DNA of 64,000 nt from Streptomyces endocoffeicus. Its GTDB lineage: Bacteria; Actinomycetota; Actinomycetes; Streptomycetales; Streptomycetaceae. The stretch is taken from positions 1 to 64,000 of the forward strand of contig NZ_JAERRG010000031.1 of NCBI RefSeq assembly GCF_016741935.1. Direction: 5' to 3'. Positions within the stretch are counted from its first letter, which is position 1. Every line of letters begins with the position of its first letter. Both the position numbers and the translations under genes were made by a program. Under the pieces are notes generated by a model. It worked only from the letters and a program-made list of their open reading frames with translations. It was not told the DNA's origin and made no database searches. This document shows positions 34,701-44,130 of the stretch, in pieces.

Positions 34701-37700
34701 GCCGCTCAGGTCGGTGCGCAGCACCACGGTGTTGACGAAGCAGCCCACGGCGTCGTGCAGCGCGGCGTCGTGCCGTCCTGCGACGGGTGTACCGACGGGG
34801 ATGTCATCACCCGCCCCGAGCCGGTGCAGCAGTGCGGCGACCGCGGTGTGCACCACCATGAACAGGCTGGTCCGGGTGGTCGCGGCGAGCCGGTTCAGGC
34901 GGGCGTGCAGCGCGGCGTCGAGTGTGAAGGGGACGGTCTCCCCGCGGTGTGCGGAGACCGGCGGCCGGGGATGGTCCAGCGGCAGCCGCAGCACCTCCGG
35001 GGCGCTGTGCAGGATCCGCGTCCAGTGGTCGACGCCGGTGTCCGGGTCGCGGTCGAGCAGGCGGAGCGTGTGGTCGGCGTACTGCACGGGTGTGCTCGTC
35101 CACCGCGGGGCGTCGCCCGCGGCACGGGCCCGGTAGGCGGTGGACAGGTCACGGGCCAGCGGACCGAGCGACCAGCCGTCGGCGGCGATGTGGTGCAGCA
35201 GGAGCAGGAGTACGTGGTGCTCGGGGGCGGTCTCGTGGAGCACGGCGCGGACCGGGAGTTCCGTCTCCAGGTCGAAGACGTGCGCGGACGCGGCGGCGAG
35301 CAGTCCGGGCAGTTCCGCCTCCGAGGTGACCACCGTCTCGAACGGCGGGCCGTCGGCGTCGCGGATCCGCTGGTACGGCTCGCCGTGGTGTTCCACCATG
35401 GTGGTGCGCAGGCTCTCGTGCCGGTCCAGCAGGTCGCCGAGGGCCGCCCGCAGGGGTTCCACCCGCAGCGGCCCGGTGAACCGGACGGCGAAGGACATGT
35501 TGTACACGGAGTTGGGACCGGCGAACCGGTCGAAGAACCACAGCCGCCGCTGCGCGGGCGAGAGCGGTACGCGCTCCGGTCGCGGGGCGGCCCCCGCCCG
35601 GGCGGGGGCCACGGCAGCGCCCTCCGGGAGGAGGCGTGCCAGGTCGGCGACGACCGGGGCGTCGAACAGGGTGCGGATGCTCAGCTCGCGGCCGGTCTCC
35701 GCGCGCAGCCGGTTGATCAGGCGGGTGGCGAGCAACGAATGTCCGCCGAGGTCGAAGAAGTTGTCCTCGGCGCCGACCTCGGCCAGTCCCAGAGTCTCGG
35801 CGAACAGATCGCACAGCAGCCGTTCTCGCGGGTTCTCCGGCCTGCGGCTCACCAGCAGCGCGGTCTCCGGGCGCGGCAGGGCGGCGCGGTCCAGCTTGCC
35901 GTTCCCGGTCAGCGGGATCTCGTCGACAGGGACGACGAAGGCGGGCACCATGTGCGCGGGCAGCACCGTGCGGGCGTGGGCGCGCAGTTCCGCGGCCAAC
36001 GACGTCTCGGCCGGGGCGGTCCCGTCCGGTCGCCCGGCCGAGCCGGTCCCGTCCGGTCGCCTGGCCGGGACGGCGTAGCAGAGCAGGCGGCCGCCGTCGG
36101 CGCCGGTGTCGGCGAGCACCACGGCCCGGTCCACGGCCGGGTGCTGTTCGAGGACGCGCTCGATCTCGCCGGGCTCGATCCGGTAACCGCGGATCTTCAC
36201 CTGCTGGTCGATCCGTCCGAGGTACTCCAGCGTGCCGTCCGGCCGCTGCCGCGCGAGGTCCCCGGAGCGGTACATCCGGGTGCCGGGCGCGCCGAACGGG
36301 TCGGGGACGAACCGGCTCGCGGTGAGCGCCGGCCGGTCCAGATAGCCGCGGGTCACGCCGGGACCGGACACGTGGATCTCGCCGGGGCAGCCCGGCGGCA
36401 CCGGTCGTAGCGCCTGGTCCAGCAGGTGCAGGCGGAGGTCGGGCAGCGCGGTACCGACGACGCTCGCGGTCTCTTCGGGGTCGGTCAGCTCGGTGTACGT
36501 CGCATGGACGGTGGTCTCGGTGATCCCGTACATGTTGACCAGGGCGGGCCGGCCCGGGCCGTGCCAGGAGCGGACGCGGGACGGTTCCAGCGCCTCCCCC
36601 GCGCATACGATCAACCGCAGGTCGGGCAGGGCGTCCGGGCCGACCTCCCGCTCGGCCCGGAGGAGCTGGTAGAAGGCCGAGGGAGTCTGGTTCAGGGCGG
36701 TGACTCGCTCCCGGCGGAGCAGCGCCAGGAGGTCCCTGGGCGAGCGGGTCACGTCGTCCGGCACCACCACCAGCCGCCCGCCGCGGCCGAGAGCCGTCCA
36801 CATCTCCCAGACGGAGACGTCGAAGGCGTAGGAGTGGAACAGGGCGTGTACGTCGGCGTCGAACCGGAACCGCTCGTCGGTCGCGGCCAGCAGCCGTACG
36901 ACATTGCGGTGGGTGACCAGGACGCCCTTGGGCCGGCCGGTGGAGCCGGAGGTGTGGATGACGTAGGCGACCGCCTCGGGGTCCACGGTCACGGCGGGCG
37001 GGTGCGCCGGATGGGTGGCGGCCGTGTCGGGGCCGTCGAGGAGGATCTGCGGGTGCGGGACCGGCAGCGGGACGCCCGTCACGACGAGCACGGGGCGGGC
37101 TTCCGCGAGTACCCCCCGGATGCGCTCCTCGGGGTACGCCGGGTCCAGGGGCAGGTAGCCCGCGCCCGACTTCAGCACCGCCAGGATCGCGATAACGAGG
37201 TCCGCCGAACGCTCCAGCACCAGGCCGACCAGGCGCTCCGGTCCCGCGCCGCGCTCGATCAGGAGGTGGGCGAGACGGTTGGCACGCGCGTCGATTTCCG
37301 CGTAGGACAGGGTGGTGTCGCCGTGGGTGAGGGCCGGGGCCGCCGGCCGGCGGCGCACCTGCGCGGCGAACAGGGCGGTCAGCGTGGCCGGCCCGGTGTC
37401 CCGGTCCGGAACGGGGGCGGGGGCAGGGGCGGGGACGGGGGCGGGGGCTTCGAGGTCGGCGCGCTCGTCGGGCAGCAGCAGGTCGACGCGTCCCAGTGGT
37501 GCCGCCGGGTCGTCGGCCATCCGGTCGAGGACGGCGCACAGGCGGTCGAGCAGACGGCCGGCCGCGTCGCCGTCGAACAGGTCGGTGCTGTGGTCGAGTT
37601 GGAGCCGCAGCCGGTCGCCGGGCACGGCGATCAGGGTCAGCGGGTAATGGGTGCCGTCGCGGCCCTGGATCTCCCGCAGCTCCAGGCCGGGTACCAGGGT

Positions 37701-40700
37701 GGCCAGTTCCTCGTCGTCGACCGGATAGTTCTCGAAGACGACGACGGTGTCGAAGAGTTCGGCTTGCCCGGTGACCGCCTGCAGGGTCGTCAGGTCGGCG
37801 TGCTGGTGCTCGAGCATGGACAGTTGCTGGGCCCGCAGGTCCGCCAGGCAGTCGGCGACCGGCCGGCGTGGGTCGAGGCGGACCCGGACCGGCACGGTGT
37901 TGATCAGCAGGCCGACGATCCGCGCCGCGCCGGGCAGTTCGGCCGGCCGGCCGGAGACCGTGACGCCGAACACCACGTCGTCCCGGCCGGTCAGGGCGCC
38001 GAGCAGGACCGCCCAGGCCAGTCGCAGGATGACGCTGGTCGTCAGGCCGGCTTCCCGGGCCAGGGCCTCGACGCGGGCGGTGAACCCAGGGTCCAGCTCG
38101 GCGGTCGTGCGGCGACGTGCCCCCGTCGCGCCGCGTCGGCCGGGGCCGCCGACCAGGGTCGGGCCGTCCACGGACGCCAGCAGCGCGCGCCAGGCCGACT
38201 CGTCCGCGCGGGCGTCCCTTGTGGCCAGCCAGTCGAGGAAGTCGCGGTACGGCGTGGCGGGCGGCAGCGGGTGACCGGCGTAGAGCGAGAAAAGTTCCCT
38301 GACAAGGATCGGCATGGACCAGCCGTCGACCAGGAGATGGTGCGTGGTCAGGACGAAGGTGTGCCGGTCGGCGGACCTGCGCAGCAGCGCGGCGCGCATG
38401 AGTGGGGGGTCGGCGAGGTCGAAGCGGCGTCGGCGGTCGGCGGCGAGGAAGTCCTCCAGGTCCTCCGGTGCGGGCATCTCGCACCACTCCACGGCGGAGC
38501 CGGGTACCACCGCCTGGACGGGCCGGCCCGACACACCGGGCCGGACACCGGCGGAGAGCTGCGGGTGACGGCCCAGCAAGCGGTGCAGCGCGTCCCGCAA
38601 CGCGTCGGCGTCCAGTGCCCCGTCGAGGTCGAAGACGAACTGGACGAGGTAGGGGTCCACCCCGTCGTGGTCGTAGAGCGAGTGGAAGAGCAGGCCCTGG
38701 GCCAGCGGCGGCAGCGGCAGTTCACCGGTGGCCCGGGACCGGGCCCGGTCGACCAGCGCGCCCAGGACGTCGAACCACCGCTCGGCCAGGCCGGCGACGC
38801 GCGTCCCGTCGAGCAGGCCGCCGGGCCAGGACCAGTGGGCGACCAGTTCGGAGCCGGCCGGACGGTCGATGATCACCGTGTCCAGCTCGACGGCGTGGCG
38901 CATGGCCGGCCCGGCCGCGGTGGTCGGGCCGTCATCCGAGGCGGATCCGGCGGCGGTCACGTCGGCCAGCACCGACCAGGGGCCTTCGCCGCCGACGCCG
39001 AAGCGGCCCAGGTAGTTGAAGGCGAACTGCGGCGTGGGGCGGGCGGCGAGGACGGGAGCGCTCTGCGGGTTGAGATAGCGCAGCAGACCGTGGGTCAGTC
39101 CCGCGCGGCCGGAGTCACGGGTGCGGGAACGCACCCGGGCGACCGCGCCGTCCAGGGCGATCGGGTCGGTCCGCGCCTCGGCCCAGGAGCAGCCGGGGTC
39201 GAGTACCACGGGATACAGGGTGGTGAACCAGCCGACCGTACGGGACAGGTCGAGGTTGTCCGCGAATTCCTCACGTCCGTGCCCCTCCAGGTCCACGGCA
39301 AGCGCGTCCGGGCCGTCCCGCCAGTCGGCGGCGGCCAGGGCGAACGCGGTGAGCAGCAGGTCCTGCACCGAGCAGTCGAAGGCCGCTGTCGCGTCGCTCA
39401 GCAGGCCTGCGGTGATCGCGCCGGGCAGGGTGGCGGTGTGGCGGCGCCGGGTGTCCTCGGTGTCCGACGCGGGATCCAGGGGGCGCGCGACGACCGGTGG
39501 TTCCACGGGCTCCGGCCGCTCGTGGGGGAACGCGTGGAGCACGGCCGGGTGATGGGCGTACCCCACCAGCGCCTTCGCCCACTGTGCGAAGGACGTCCCG
39601 GTCGGTTGCAGCGTCGGGGTCCGGCCGCGGCGCACCGCGTCCCAGGCGGTGTCGAGGTCGTCCCGGAGGATGCGCCAGGAGACGCCGTCGACCGCGAGGT
39701 GGTGCACGGTGAGGGTCAGCGCGCCCGCCGTCCCGGGTCCGGGGTCCGACCAGCGCGCGTGCACCATCCGGCCGCGCTCCGGGTCGGTCGGCGGGCCCGG
39801 CCGGTTCAGCTCGACCGGCACGGTGGGCAACACCTCCAGCGACCAGATCGGGCCCGTGGCGGTCAGGGAGAGCCGCAGCATGGGGTGGTGGTCGACGAGG
39901 GCCTGCACCACCGCGCGGACCTGCTTCCCGGTGATGCCCACCGGGGTGCGTACGGTCAGGGACTGGACGAACCCGTGGAGTGTGCCGCCGCGTTCGCGCA
40001 GCCAGTGCATGACGGGCGTCAGCGGCAATGCGGAGTCGTCCGCGTCGTCCAGCGCGATCCGGTGCTCGGGGAGCCTGTGGTCCGCGAGTGCGGCGGCGAG
40101 TCCGGCGACGGTGGGGGTGCGGAAGACGTCCGGGGTGGTGATCGCCAGACCTGCGCGCTGCGCCGCCGCCGCGAGTTGGATCGCCTGGATGCTGTCCCCG
40201 CCGAGCCGGAAGAAGTCCTGGTCGAGGGGGACGTCCGGCAGGCCGAGCAGCTCGCCCACCAGCTCGGCGAGCAGTTTCTCGGCGGGCGTGCGCGGGGCCG
40301 GGCCCCTTCCGGCGCTACGAGTGGCGACCGCGGACTCCGGCGCGGGCAGCGCGGCCCGGTCCAGTTTGCCGTTGCGGGTCAGGGGCAGCCGGTCCACGAC
40401 CACCACCGCGGTCGGCAGCATATAAGCGGGCAGCCGGTCCCGCACCCGGTCGAGCAGCGCCGCCGGGTCGAGGCCGTCCGCCGGGTCGAGACCGTCCACC
40501 GTGTCGAGGTCGTCCGCCGCACCGCCGGACGCGGTCACGTAGGAGACGAGCCGCCGCCCTCCCGGGCGCTCCTGTGCGACGGTCGCGGCCTGCCGGACCC
40601 GCGGGTCGGCACGTAGCACGGCGTCGATCTCGCCCGTCTCGATCCGGTGACCGCGCAGCTTGACCTGTCCGTCGGCACGACCGGCGAAGTCCAGCCGACC

Positions 40701-43271
40701 GTCCGCACTCCACCGGGCCAGGTCGCCCGTGCGGTAGACGCGCGCCCCCGGCGGCCCCGACGGGTCGGGGACGAAGCGCTCCGCGGTCGCGCCCGCGTGC
40801 CCGACGTAACCGCGCGCCACCCCCGCTCCCCCGAGATACAGCTCCCCCACCGACCCCGGCGGCACGGGCCGCAACGCGTCGTCGAGAAGCAGCACCCGCT
40901 TGCCGTCCAGCGGGCCGCCGATGGGGACGGACGCGGCGTCCGCGGGCAGTTCCGGGACCGCGTACCGGGTCGCGAAGACCGTGGTCTCGGTGGGCCCGTA
41001 GCCGTTGACGACGGTGAGTCCCGGCAGCGCCCGGCGCACCGCGCGGACGGCGTCCGGGGACACCACGTCCCCTCCGGTCCACACCTGGCGAACGCCGGCC
41101 AGGCAGGCCGGGTCCTCGTCGGCGATGGCGTGGAAGAGCCCCGCGGTCAGCCACAGCCCGGTCACCCCGGTCTCCGCCACGGTCCGGGCCAGTTCGGCCG
41201 GGCCGAGATGTCCCGGCGCGGCGACCACCACCTCACCGCCGGTCAGGAGCGGCACCCATAGCTCCAGGTTGAACGCGTCGAAGGCGTGCGGCGAGTGCAG
41301 CAGGACCCGGTCCGCGCCGCCCTCGGACCACCAGCGGTCGGCGGCGAGCCCGGCGAGGGCACCCTGGGTGATGCCGACCCCTTTGGGCCGGCCCGTGGAA
41401 CCGGACGTGAACATCACGCAGGCGAGAGCGTCCGGTGACGTTCCGGCCCCGGCGGGCGCGTCATCGGCGGCCGCGTCGGAGTCGGCTCGCACGTCCAGCA
41501 GGCGCAGACCGCGGTCGCGGGCGTACGTCACGATGGCGTCGCCCCCGGTGTGCCGGTCGGTGACCAGCAGCCGCGCGTCCGCGTCGGACAGGACGGTCTC
41601 CTGCCGGGGCGCCGCGTCGTCCCGGTGCAGAGGTACGTACGCCGCGCCCGCCCGCACCACAGCGAGAGCGGCGACGACCAGATCCACCGAGCGTTCCAGA
41701 AGCAGGGCGACAGTGCGCTCCGGCCCCGCACCGGCGGCGGCCAGCGCACCCGCCAACGCGGCGGCGCGCCCGTCCAGTTCGCGGTAGGTCAGCCGCTCGC
41801 CCGTTCCGGCGCAGCGCACCGCGAAGGCGTCCGGGGTACGGCGTACCCGGTCCGCGAACCGGTCGACGGCGGTGTCGGCGGGTGCGGCCGAGGTGGGCGC
41901 GCCCGTGCCCAGGGAGACGAGACGGCGGCGCTCCCCCGTGGTGGTGGTCGCCACTCGCGCCAGGGGCGTGTCGCGTTCGGCCCGCGCCACCTGCCTCAGC
42001 ACGTGCGGGAAGCGGTCGGCGACGCCTCGCAGGAGGTCCTCGCCGTGGTTGGCGGGGTTGGCGTCGAAGTCGAGGCGCAGTTCGCCGTCACCGCGGTCGT
42101 GTGCGAAGAATGAGAGGTCCTCGGACGGCGGCGCCTGGAGGTTGCGGACGGTCGCGGTGACCGAACCGAAGCGCAGCGGCCGGTCGAACCGCTGGATGTT
42201 GAGGACCGGCCCGAAGAACCTGCGGCCGTCGTCGGGACAGTCCACCTCCCGGCGCAGGCGCTCGCCCCGGTAGCGCTGGTGCCGGCGTACCGCCCGCAGT
42301 TCTTCGGCCACTTCGTCGAGCAGGCGGCCGACGGACGCGGCCGGGTCGACGCGGAGCCGCAGCGGCAGGACGTTGGCCGTCATCGCCGGGACGCGGCGGG
42401 CGAGTTCGGCGGACCGGCCGGCGACCGGCAGGCTCAGGACGACGTCGCGGTCACCGGTCATCGCGTGCAACTGGATCACGGTGGCCGCGGTGAACAGCCG
42501 GGTCCAGCGGTGCCCGAGCCGCCGCGCGCCGTCCCTCACCTCGATGAACTCCGCCGCCGATACACCCCTGCTTGTGCGCAGCGACCGGTCCGACGCCGCC
42601 GCCGGACCCGCTCCGAGCGTCGGGAAGTGCGAACGGCCCGCCAACCGCTCCCTCCACCAGTCGCCGTCCGCGTCGTGCTCGGTGGAACCGCGGTATGCCG
42701 TCTCGGCGTCGATCAGCGCCCGAAGCCCGCTCCAGCCGCTCTGCGGCACCGGGCTGCCCTCGTACAGACGGCTGTAGACCTCAGCGGCCCGTTCGGCGAA
42801 CAGGGCCATGCCCGCCCCGTCGAGGGCGATGTGATGGACCCGGTGGAACAGCAGAGTGCGTTCGTCGCTCACGCGCAGCACCGCACCGAAGAACAACGGC
42901 CCCGCGTCGCAGCCTCCCGCCTCGGCCATGGCCGCCCGCATCCACGTCAGCGCCGCCGCATCGGGGTCGGGCGTCTCCCGCAGGTCGACCGTCTCGACGA
43001 CGTGCTCGACATCGGCGACGGGCCACTGCGTGGGGGCCGCCGAACCGGCCGCTCCGATACGGGCGTTCACCGCCTCGCAGTCGGCCGCCGTCCTGGCGAC
43101 CGCGGTCGCCAGGAGGTCGACGGCGACCGGGCCGTCCAGCTCGAGGTACTCCGCCCACTGGTACGCGCCCGGCTCGCCGAAGCCCCCGCGTTCGGCGAGC
43201 CATACCCCCAGTTGCGCGTCGGTGAGCGGCAGTTCAGCACGGTTGTCAGGCATATGAGCGAGTGTCCCCAT
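31719..43271 (-). CDS. Trimodular NRPS, C-A-T-E-C-A-T-C-A-T-TE
   Basis: A 3,850-residue synthetase. Domains with approximate residues: C1 10-440 (HHIALDG), A1 480-985, T1 near 1024 (GGDSI), E 1060-1500 (HHLAVDG, FNYLGRF), C2 1500-1945 (HHLLVDG), A2 1975-2460, T2 near 2509 (GGHSL), C3 2550-2990 (HHIAADG), A3 3015-3490, T3 near 3544, TE 3590-3850 (GWSFGG). Specificity residues read by alignment to PheA: A1 DALWWGGVF (close to Val codes), A2 DVWNVAMVH (nearest Thr codes), A3 DMPQVGCVW (loosely Gly-like). These are hand readings. C1 at the N terminus and the linked ligase imply an N-acyl starter, as in EntF-like systems. Start could be ATG 43271 or ATG 43253. Confidence 0.93.
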   Translation of the reverse strand: MGTLAHMPDNRAELPLTDAQLGVWLAERGGFGEPGAYQWAEYLELDGPVAVDLLATAVARTAADCEAVNARIGAAGSAAPTQWPVADVEHVVETVDLRETPDPDAAALTWMRAAMAEAGGCDAGPLFFGAVLRVSDERTLLFHRVHHIALDGAGMALFAERAAEVYSRLYEGSPVPQSGWSGLRALIDAETAYRGSTEHDADGDWWRERLAGRSHFPTLGAGPAAASDRSLRTSRGVSAAEFIEVRDGARRLGHRWTRLFTAATVIQLHAMTGDRDVVLSLPVAGRSAELARRVPAMTANVLPLRLRVDPAASVGRLLDEVAEELRAVRRHQRYRGERLRREVDCPDDGRRFFGPVLNIQRFDRPLRFGSVTATVRNLQAPPSEDLSFFAHDRGDGELRLDFDANPANHGEDLLRGVADRFPHVLRQVARAERDTPLARVATTTTGERRRLVSLGTGAPTSAAPADTAVDRFADRVRRTPDAFAVRCAGTGERLTYRELDGRAAALAGALAAAGAGPERTVALLLERSVDLVVAALAVVRAGAAYVPLHRDDAAPRQETVLSDADARLLVTDRHTGGDAIVTYARDRGLRLLDVRADSDAAADDAPAGAGTSPDALACVMFTSGSTGRPKGVGITQGALAGLAADRWWSEGGADRVLLHSPHAFDAFNLELWVPLLTGGEVVVAAPGHLGPAELARTVAETGVTGLWLTAGLFHAIADEDPACLAGVRQVWTGGDVVSPDAVRAVRRALPGLTVVNGYGPTETTVFATRYAVPELPADAASVPIGGPLDGKRVLLLDDALRPVPPGSVGELYLGGAGVARGYVGHAGATAERFVPDPSGPPGARVYRTGDLARWSADGRLDFAGRADGQVKLRGHRIETGEIDAVLRADPRVRQAATVAQERPGGRRLVSYVTASGGAADDLDTVDGLDPADGLDPAALLDRVRDRLPAYMLPTAVVVVDRLPLTRNGKLDRAALPAPESAVATRSAGRGPAPRTPAEKLLAELVGELLGLPDVPLDQDFFRLGGDSIQAIQLAAAAQRAGLAITTPDVFRTPTVAGLAAALADHRLPEHRIALDDADDSALPLTPVMHWLRERGGTLHGFVQSLTVRTPVGITGKQVRAVVQALVDHHPMLRLSLTATGPIWSLEVLPTVPVELNRPGPPTDPERGRMVHARWSDPGPGTAGALTLTVHHLAVDGVSWRILRDDLDTAWDAVRRGRTPTLQPTGTSFAQWAKALVGYAHHPAVLHAFPHERPEPVEPPVVARPLDPASDTEDTRRRHTATLPGAITAGLLSDATAAFDCSVQDLLLTAFALAAADWRDGPDALAVDLEGHGREEFADNLDLSRTVGWFTTLYPVVLDPGCSWAEARTDPIALDGAVARVRSRTRDSGRAGLTHGLLRYLNPQSAPVLAARPTPQFAFNYLGRFGVGGEGPWSVLADVTAAGSASDDGPTTAAGPAMRHAVELDTVIIDRPAGSELVAHWSWPGGLLDGTRVAGLAERWFDVLGALVDRARSRATGELPLPPLAQGLLFHSLYDHDGVDPYLVQFVFDLDGALDADALRDALHRLLGRHPQLSAGVRPGVSGRPVQAVVPGSAVEWCEMPAPEDLEDFLAADRRRRFDLADPPLMRAALLRRSADRHTFVLTTHHLLVDGWSMPILVRELFSLYAGHPLPPATPYRDFLDWLATRDARADESAWRALLASVDGPTLVGGPGRRGATGARRRTTAELDPGFTARVEALAREAGLTTSVILRLAWAVLLGALTGRDDVVFGVTVSGRPAELPGAARIVGLLINTVPVRVRLDPRRPVADCLADLRAQQLSMLEHQHADLTTLQAVTGQAELFDTVVVFENYPVDDEELATLVPGLELREIQGRDGTHYPLTLIAVPGDRLRLQLDHSTDLFDGDAAGRLLDRLCAVLDRMADDPAAPLGRVDLLLPDERADLEAPAPVPAPAPAPVPDRDTGPATLTALFAAQVRRRPAAPALTHGDTTLSYAEIDARANRLAHLLIERGAGPERLVGLVLERSADLVIAILAVLKSGAGYLPLDPAYPEERIRGVLAEARPVLVVTGVPLPVPHPQILLDGPDTAATHPAHPPAVTVDPEAVAYVIHTSGSTGRPKGVLVTHRNVVRLLAATDERFRFDADVHALFHSYAFDVSVWEMWTALGRGGRLVVVPDDVTRSPRDLLALLRRERVTALNQTPSAFYQLLRAEREVGPDALPDLRLIVCAGEALEPSRVRSWHGPGRPALVNMYGITETTVHATYTELTDPEETASVVGTALPDLRLHLLDQALRPVPPGCPGEIHVSGPGVTRGYLDRPALTASRFVPDPFGAPGTRMYRSGDLARQRPDGTLEYLGRIDQQVKIRGYRIEPGEIERVLEQHPAVDRAVVLADTGADGGRLLCYAVPARRPDGTGSAGRPDGTAPAETSLAAELRAHARTVLPAHMVPAFVVPVDEIPLTGNGKLDRAALPRPETALLVSRRPENPRERLLCDLFAETLGLAEVGAEDNFFDLGGHSLLATRLINRLRAETGRELSIRTLFDAPVVADLARLLPEGAAVAPARAGAAPRPERVPLSPAQRRLWFFDRFAGPNSVYNMSFAVRFTGPLRVEPLRAALGDLLDRHESLRTTMVEHHGEPYQRIRDADGPPFETVVTSEAELPGLLAAASAHVFDLETELPVRAVLHETAPEHHVLLLLLHHIAADGWSLGPLARDLSTAYRARAAGDAPRWTSTPVQYADHTLRLLDRDPDTGVDHWTRILHSAPEVLRLPLDHPRPPVSAHRGETVPFTLDAALHARLNRLAATTRTSLFMVVHTAVAALLHRLGAGDDIPVGTPVAGRHDAALHDAVGCFVNTVVLRTDLSGAPTFAGLLQRVRATDLDAFAHQEVPFERVVEAVNPPRSLAAHPLFQVMLAFQDTPAAEFDLPGLRTEPVDVHGGASRMDLLWSMRQHYTDHGGEAGIEGLLEYDTELFTPASARLLLARLERLLRAAVADPQLPVADLPVLVDGELERLTGQGSGPDRETPDTTVAALVAAQAHRTPEAPAVLYGDTVLSHRDLSERAEHLAGELRAHGAGPGALVAVVLRRGPDLPATLLAVQATGAAYLPVDPTLPAERVTALLADARPLLVVRDATGPATGPAAEPAAGPVVTTGAAEPLPVPPDTAYVTYTSGSTGRPKGVVVPRAALVNLLLALREQLAVGPDDRMMASAPVGFDMCKPELYLPLITGGAMVLAGEDALRDPDQLCTLLDRHRVTVMQATPSLWRTLVARRPRQLRHVRAVVGGEAVPAELAGELAAATASLLACYGPTETTVWAATHPAGARTDGTVPLGRPLRNTRAYVLDDRLRPVPPGTRGELYLAGAGLATGYLGRPGLTAARFLPDPFGPAGRRMYRTGDLASWSRDGVLRFHGRTDDQVKIRGHRVELGEVEAVLGGHPEVTAAAVAVHDRGADDRRLVGYVTPKGADLGAVGAHLTRHLPDYMVPARLLALDRLPLGVNGKLLRDRLPEPDWAAATGAEPPRDLREDLMCRQFAEVLGVPRVGPEDNFFELGGHSLLAARLTERVRAALGLAPALRNVFEAPTPAALSRLLDGPPTASAPAHLVPFRATGAAAPVFCVHPLSGMSWLYTGLLRHIGRHHPVHGIQAEGTGGVADLPGTVEEMAERYLGLLRTVRPSGPYHLVGWSFGGLVAHAMAVRLRELGEPGGTLFLVDAVAATGAGPAEPIDEHRVHRVLLTAAGFDDARLATETLDFTTVSALLRREGSLFARLTEDDIARVIAVSRHNDALLRAYRPPRYAGDTTYIEAAGEPRRAAPTHELWRPYTGGELTVGHVDALHHQVMQPQHVDAVGVQLAEALGRAR

Positions 43272-43355
43272 CCGTCCCGTCGGCGATATGCCGACGACTG
43301 CCGTCCGATGTGTCCGTGTCGATCAGGAAACGATGCACACCATCGAAACACGGAA

Positions 43356-43397
43356 GGCAATGAATGAGTAAAGTGATGGCAATGTGAGAGATCTCAC
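43356..43397. promoter_or_regulatory. Candidate control region upstream of the NRPS operon
   Basis: Two elements lie 85-127 bp upstream of the NRPS start. GGCAATG occurs at 43356-43362 and again at 43378-43384, a direct repeat spaced exactly 22 bp (two helical turns), as many SARP-type activators require. It is followed by the palindrome GTGAGA-GA-TCTCAC at 43384-43397. The surrounding 43340-43500 is much more AT-rich than the rest of the window, as expected of a promoter. No regulator gene for the cluster is in the window. Confidence 0.45.
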
Positions 43398-43603
43398 GAT
43401 TAATCAGAGAATGGCAAATGCACAGGTGGAGAGGGCACCACAAGACAGTGGGAGGAATTTCAGCCGCGCCTGAGGCTGCTTTACCTTACTGGCCGGAAAC
43501 TCGACCAAAAAGTCACTCCAGTGGCCGATTAATCTGCCGAAATATCCGCGCTGGCGATGCCGGTGCGGGCCAATAGGTTCACGGCATCCGGGCACATCCG
43601 GGC

Positions 43604-43680
43604 CCCTGACTCCGCACCCCTGACTCCGCACCCCTGGCTCCGTGTCCCTGGCTCCGTGTCCCTGGCTCCGTGTCCCTGAC
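43604..43680. repeat. 14-bp tandem repeat, 5.5 copies
   Basis: Two copies of CCCTGACTCCGCAC (43604-43631) are followed by three of CCCTGGCTCCGTGT (43632-43673) and a half copy CCCTGAC (43674-43680). The unit length is exactly 14 bp, with two sequence variants arranged in blocks, pointing to recent slippage. It lies in the gene-free stretch 43272-43833, which otherwise contains only the candidate NRPS promoter. Confidence 0.85.
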
Positions 43681-43833
43681 AGGCGCGGTCGAAGGGGGCC
43701 CGGTGCTGCCCATGGACTGTCGCGGACACCGTGCGGCCGGGCGGGATCAGGAAGCCGGGTCTTGCGTTGTGTGCTTCCCGTCGTCGTCGCCGTGCGCCTG
43801 GGCACACTCGGTCCGGAGCGATACGTCAGGAGC

Positions 43834-43925
43834 ATGCCTACGCGACGTCCCTATCCCAGTGATCTGTCCGATGCCCGCTGGGTGTTGATTGAGCCGGTGC
43901 TGTCCGCCTGGCGCTTCGAGCTCGG
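43834..43925 (+). pseudogene. IS5-family transposase, N-terminal remnant
   Basis: About 30 codons from ATG 43834 encode PTRRPYPSDLSDARWVLIEP, continuing VLSAWRFEL, the usual N terminus of Streptomyces IS5-type transposases. After 43925 the similarity stops abruptly. No terminal repeat can be identified. Confidence 0.7.
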
Positions 43926-44019
43926 CGTCACCACCACAGCGACCGCGGACGTCTGCCCCTGCCCCGGCGTCGCCTACCGGCTCCTCGGGAGCCGCGGCCG
44001 GACACCTTGCTGAGGACCA

Positions 44020-44130
44020 GCGTGCGGCCGGCCGGGTCGGTCAGGGTCAGCGCGGCTGACCCCGAGGAGGTGGACGATGCGGTGGCAGCGGCGGCGAACG
44101 CCTTCGAGCGGTACCGGGTGACGCCTGCCC
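44020..44130 (+). pseudogene. Possible aldehyde dehydrogenase remnant
   Basis: The plus strand reads VSAADPEEVDDAVAAAANAF ERYRVTPAPA, which resembles the early helix of aldehyde dehydrogenases (…DPEEVDAAVAAAREAFPRWRATPAAERA…). It degenerates immediately afterwards. No Cys or Glu active-site region is present. From 44130 to 44420 I find nothing recognisable. Confidence 0.35.

Noticed and set aside
31653..40616. Two very long plus-strand open frames (31653-36410 and 36426-40616) opposite the NRPS
   Set aside because: They are antisense to clear NRPS domains. Long antisense frames arise from GC-rich third positions, and their products (rich in Gly, Gln, Val, Arg) show no domain.
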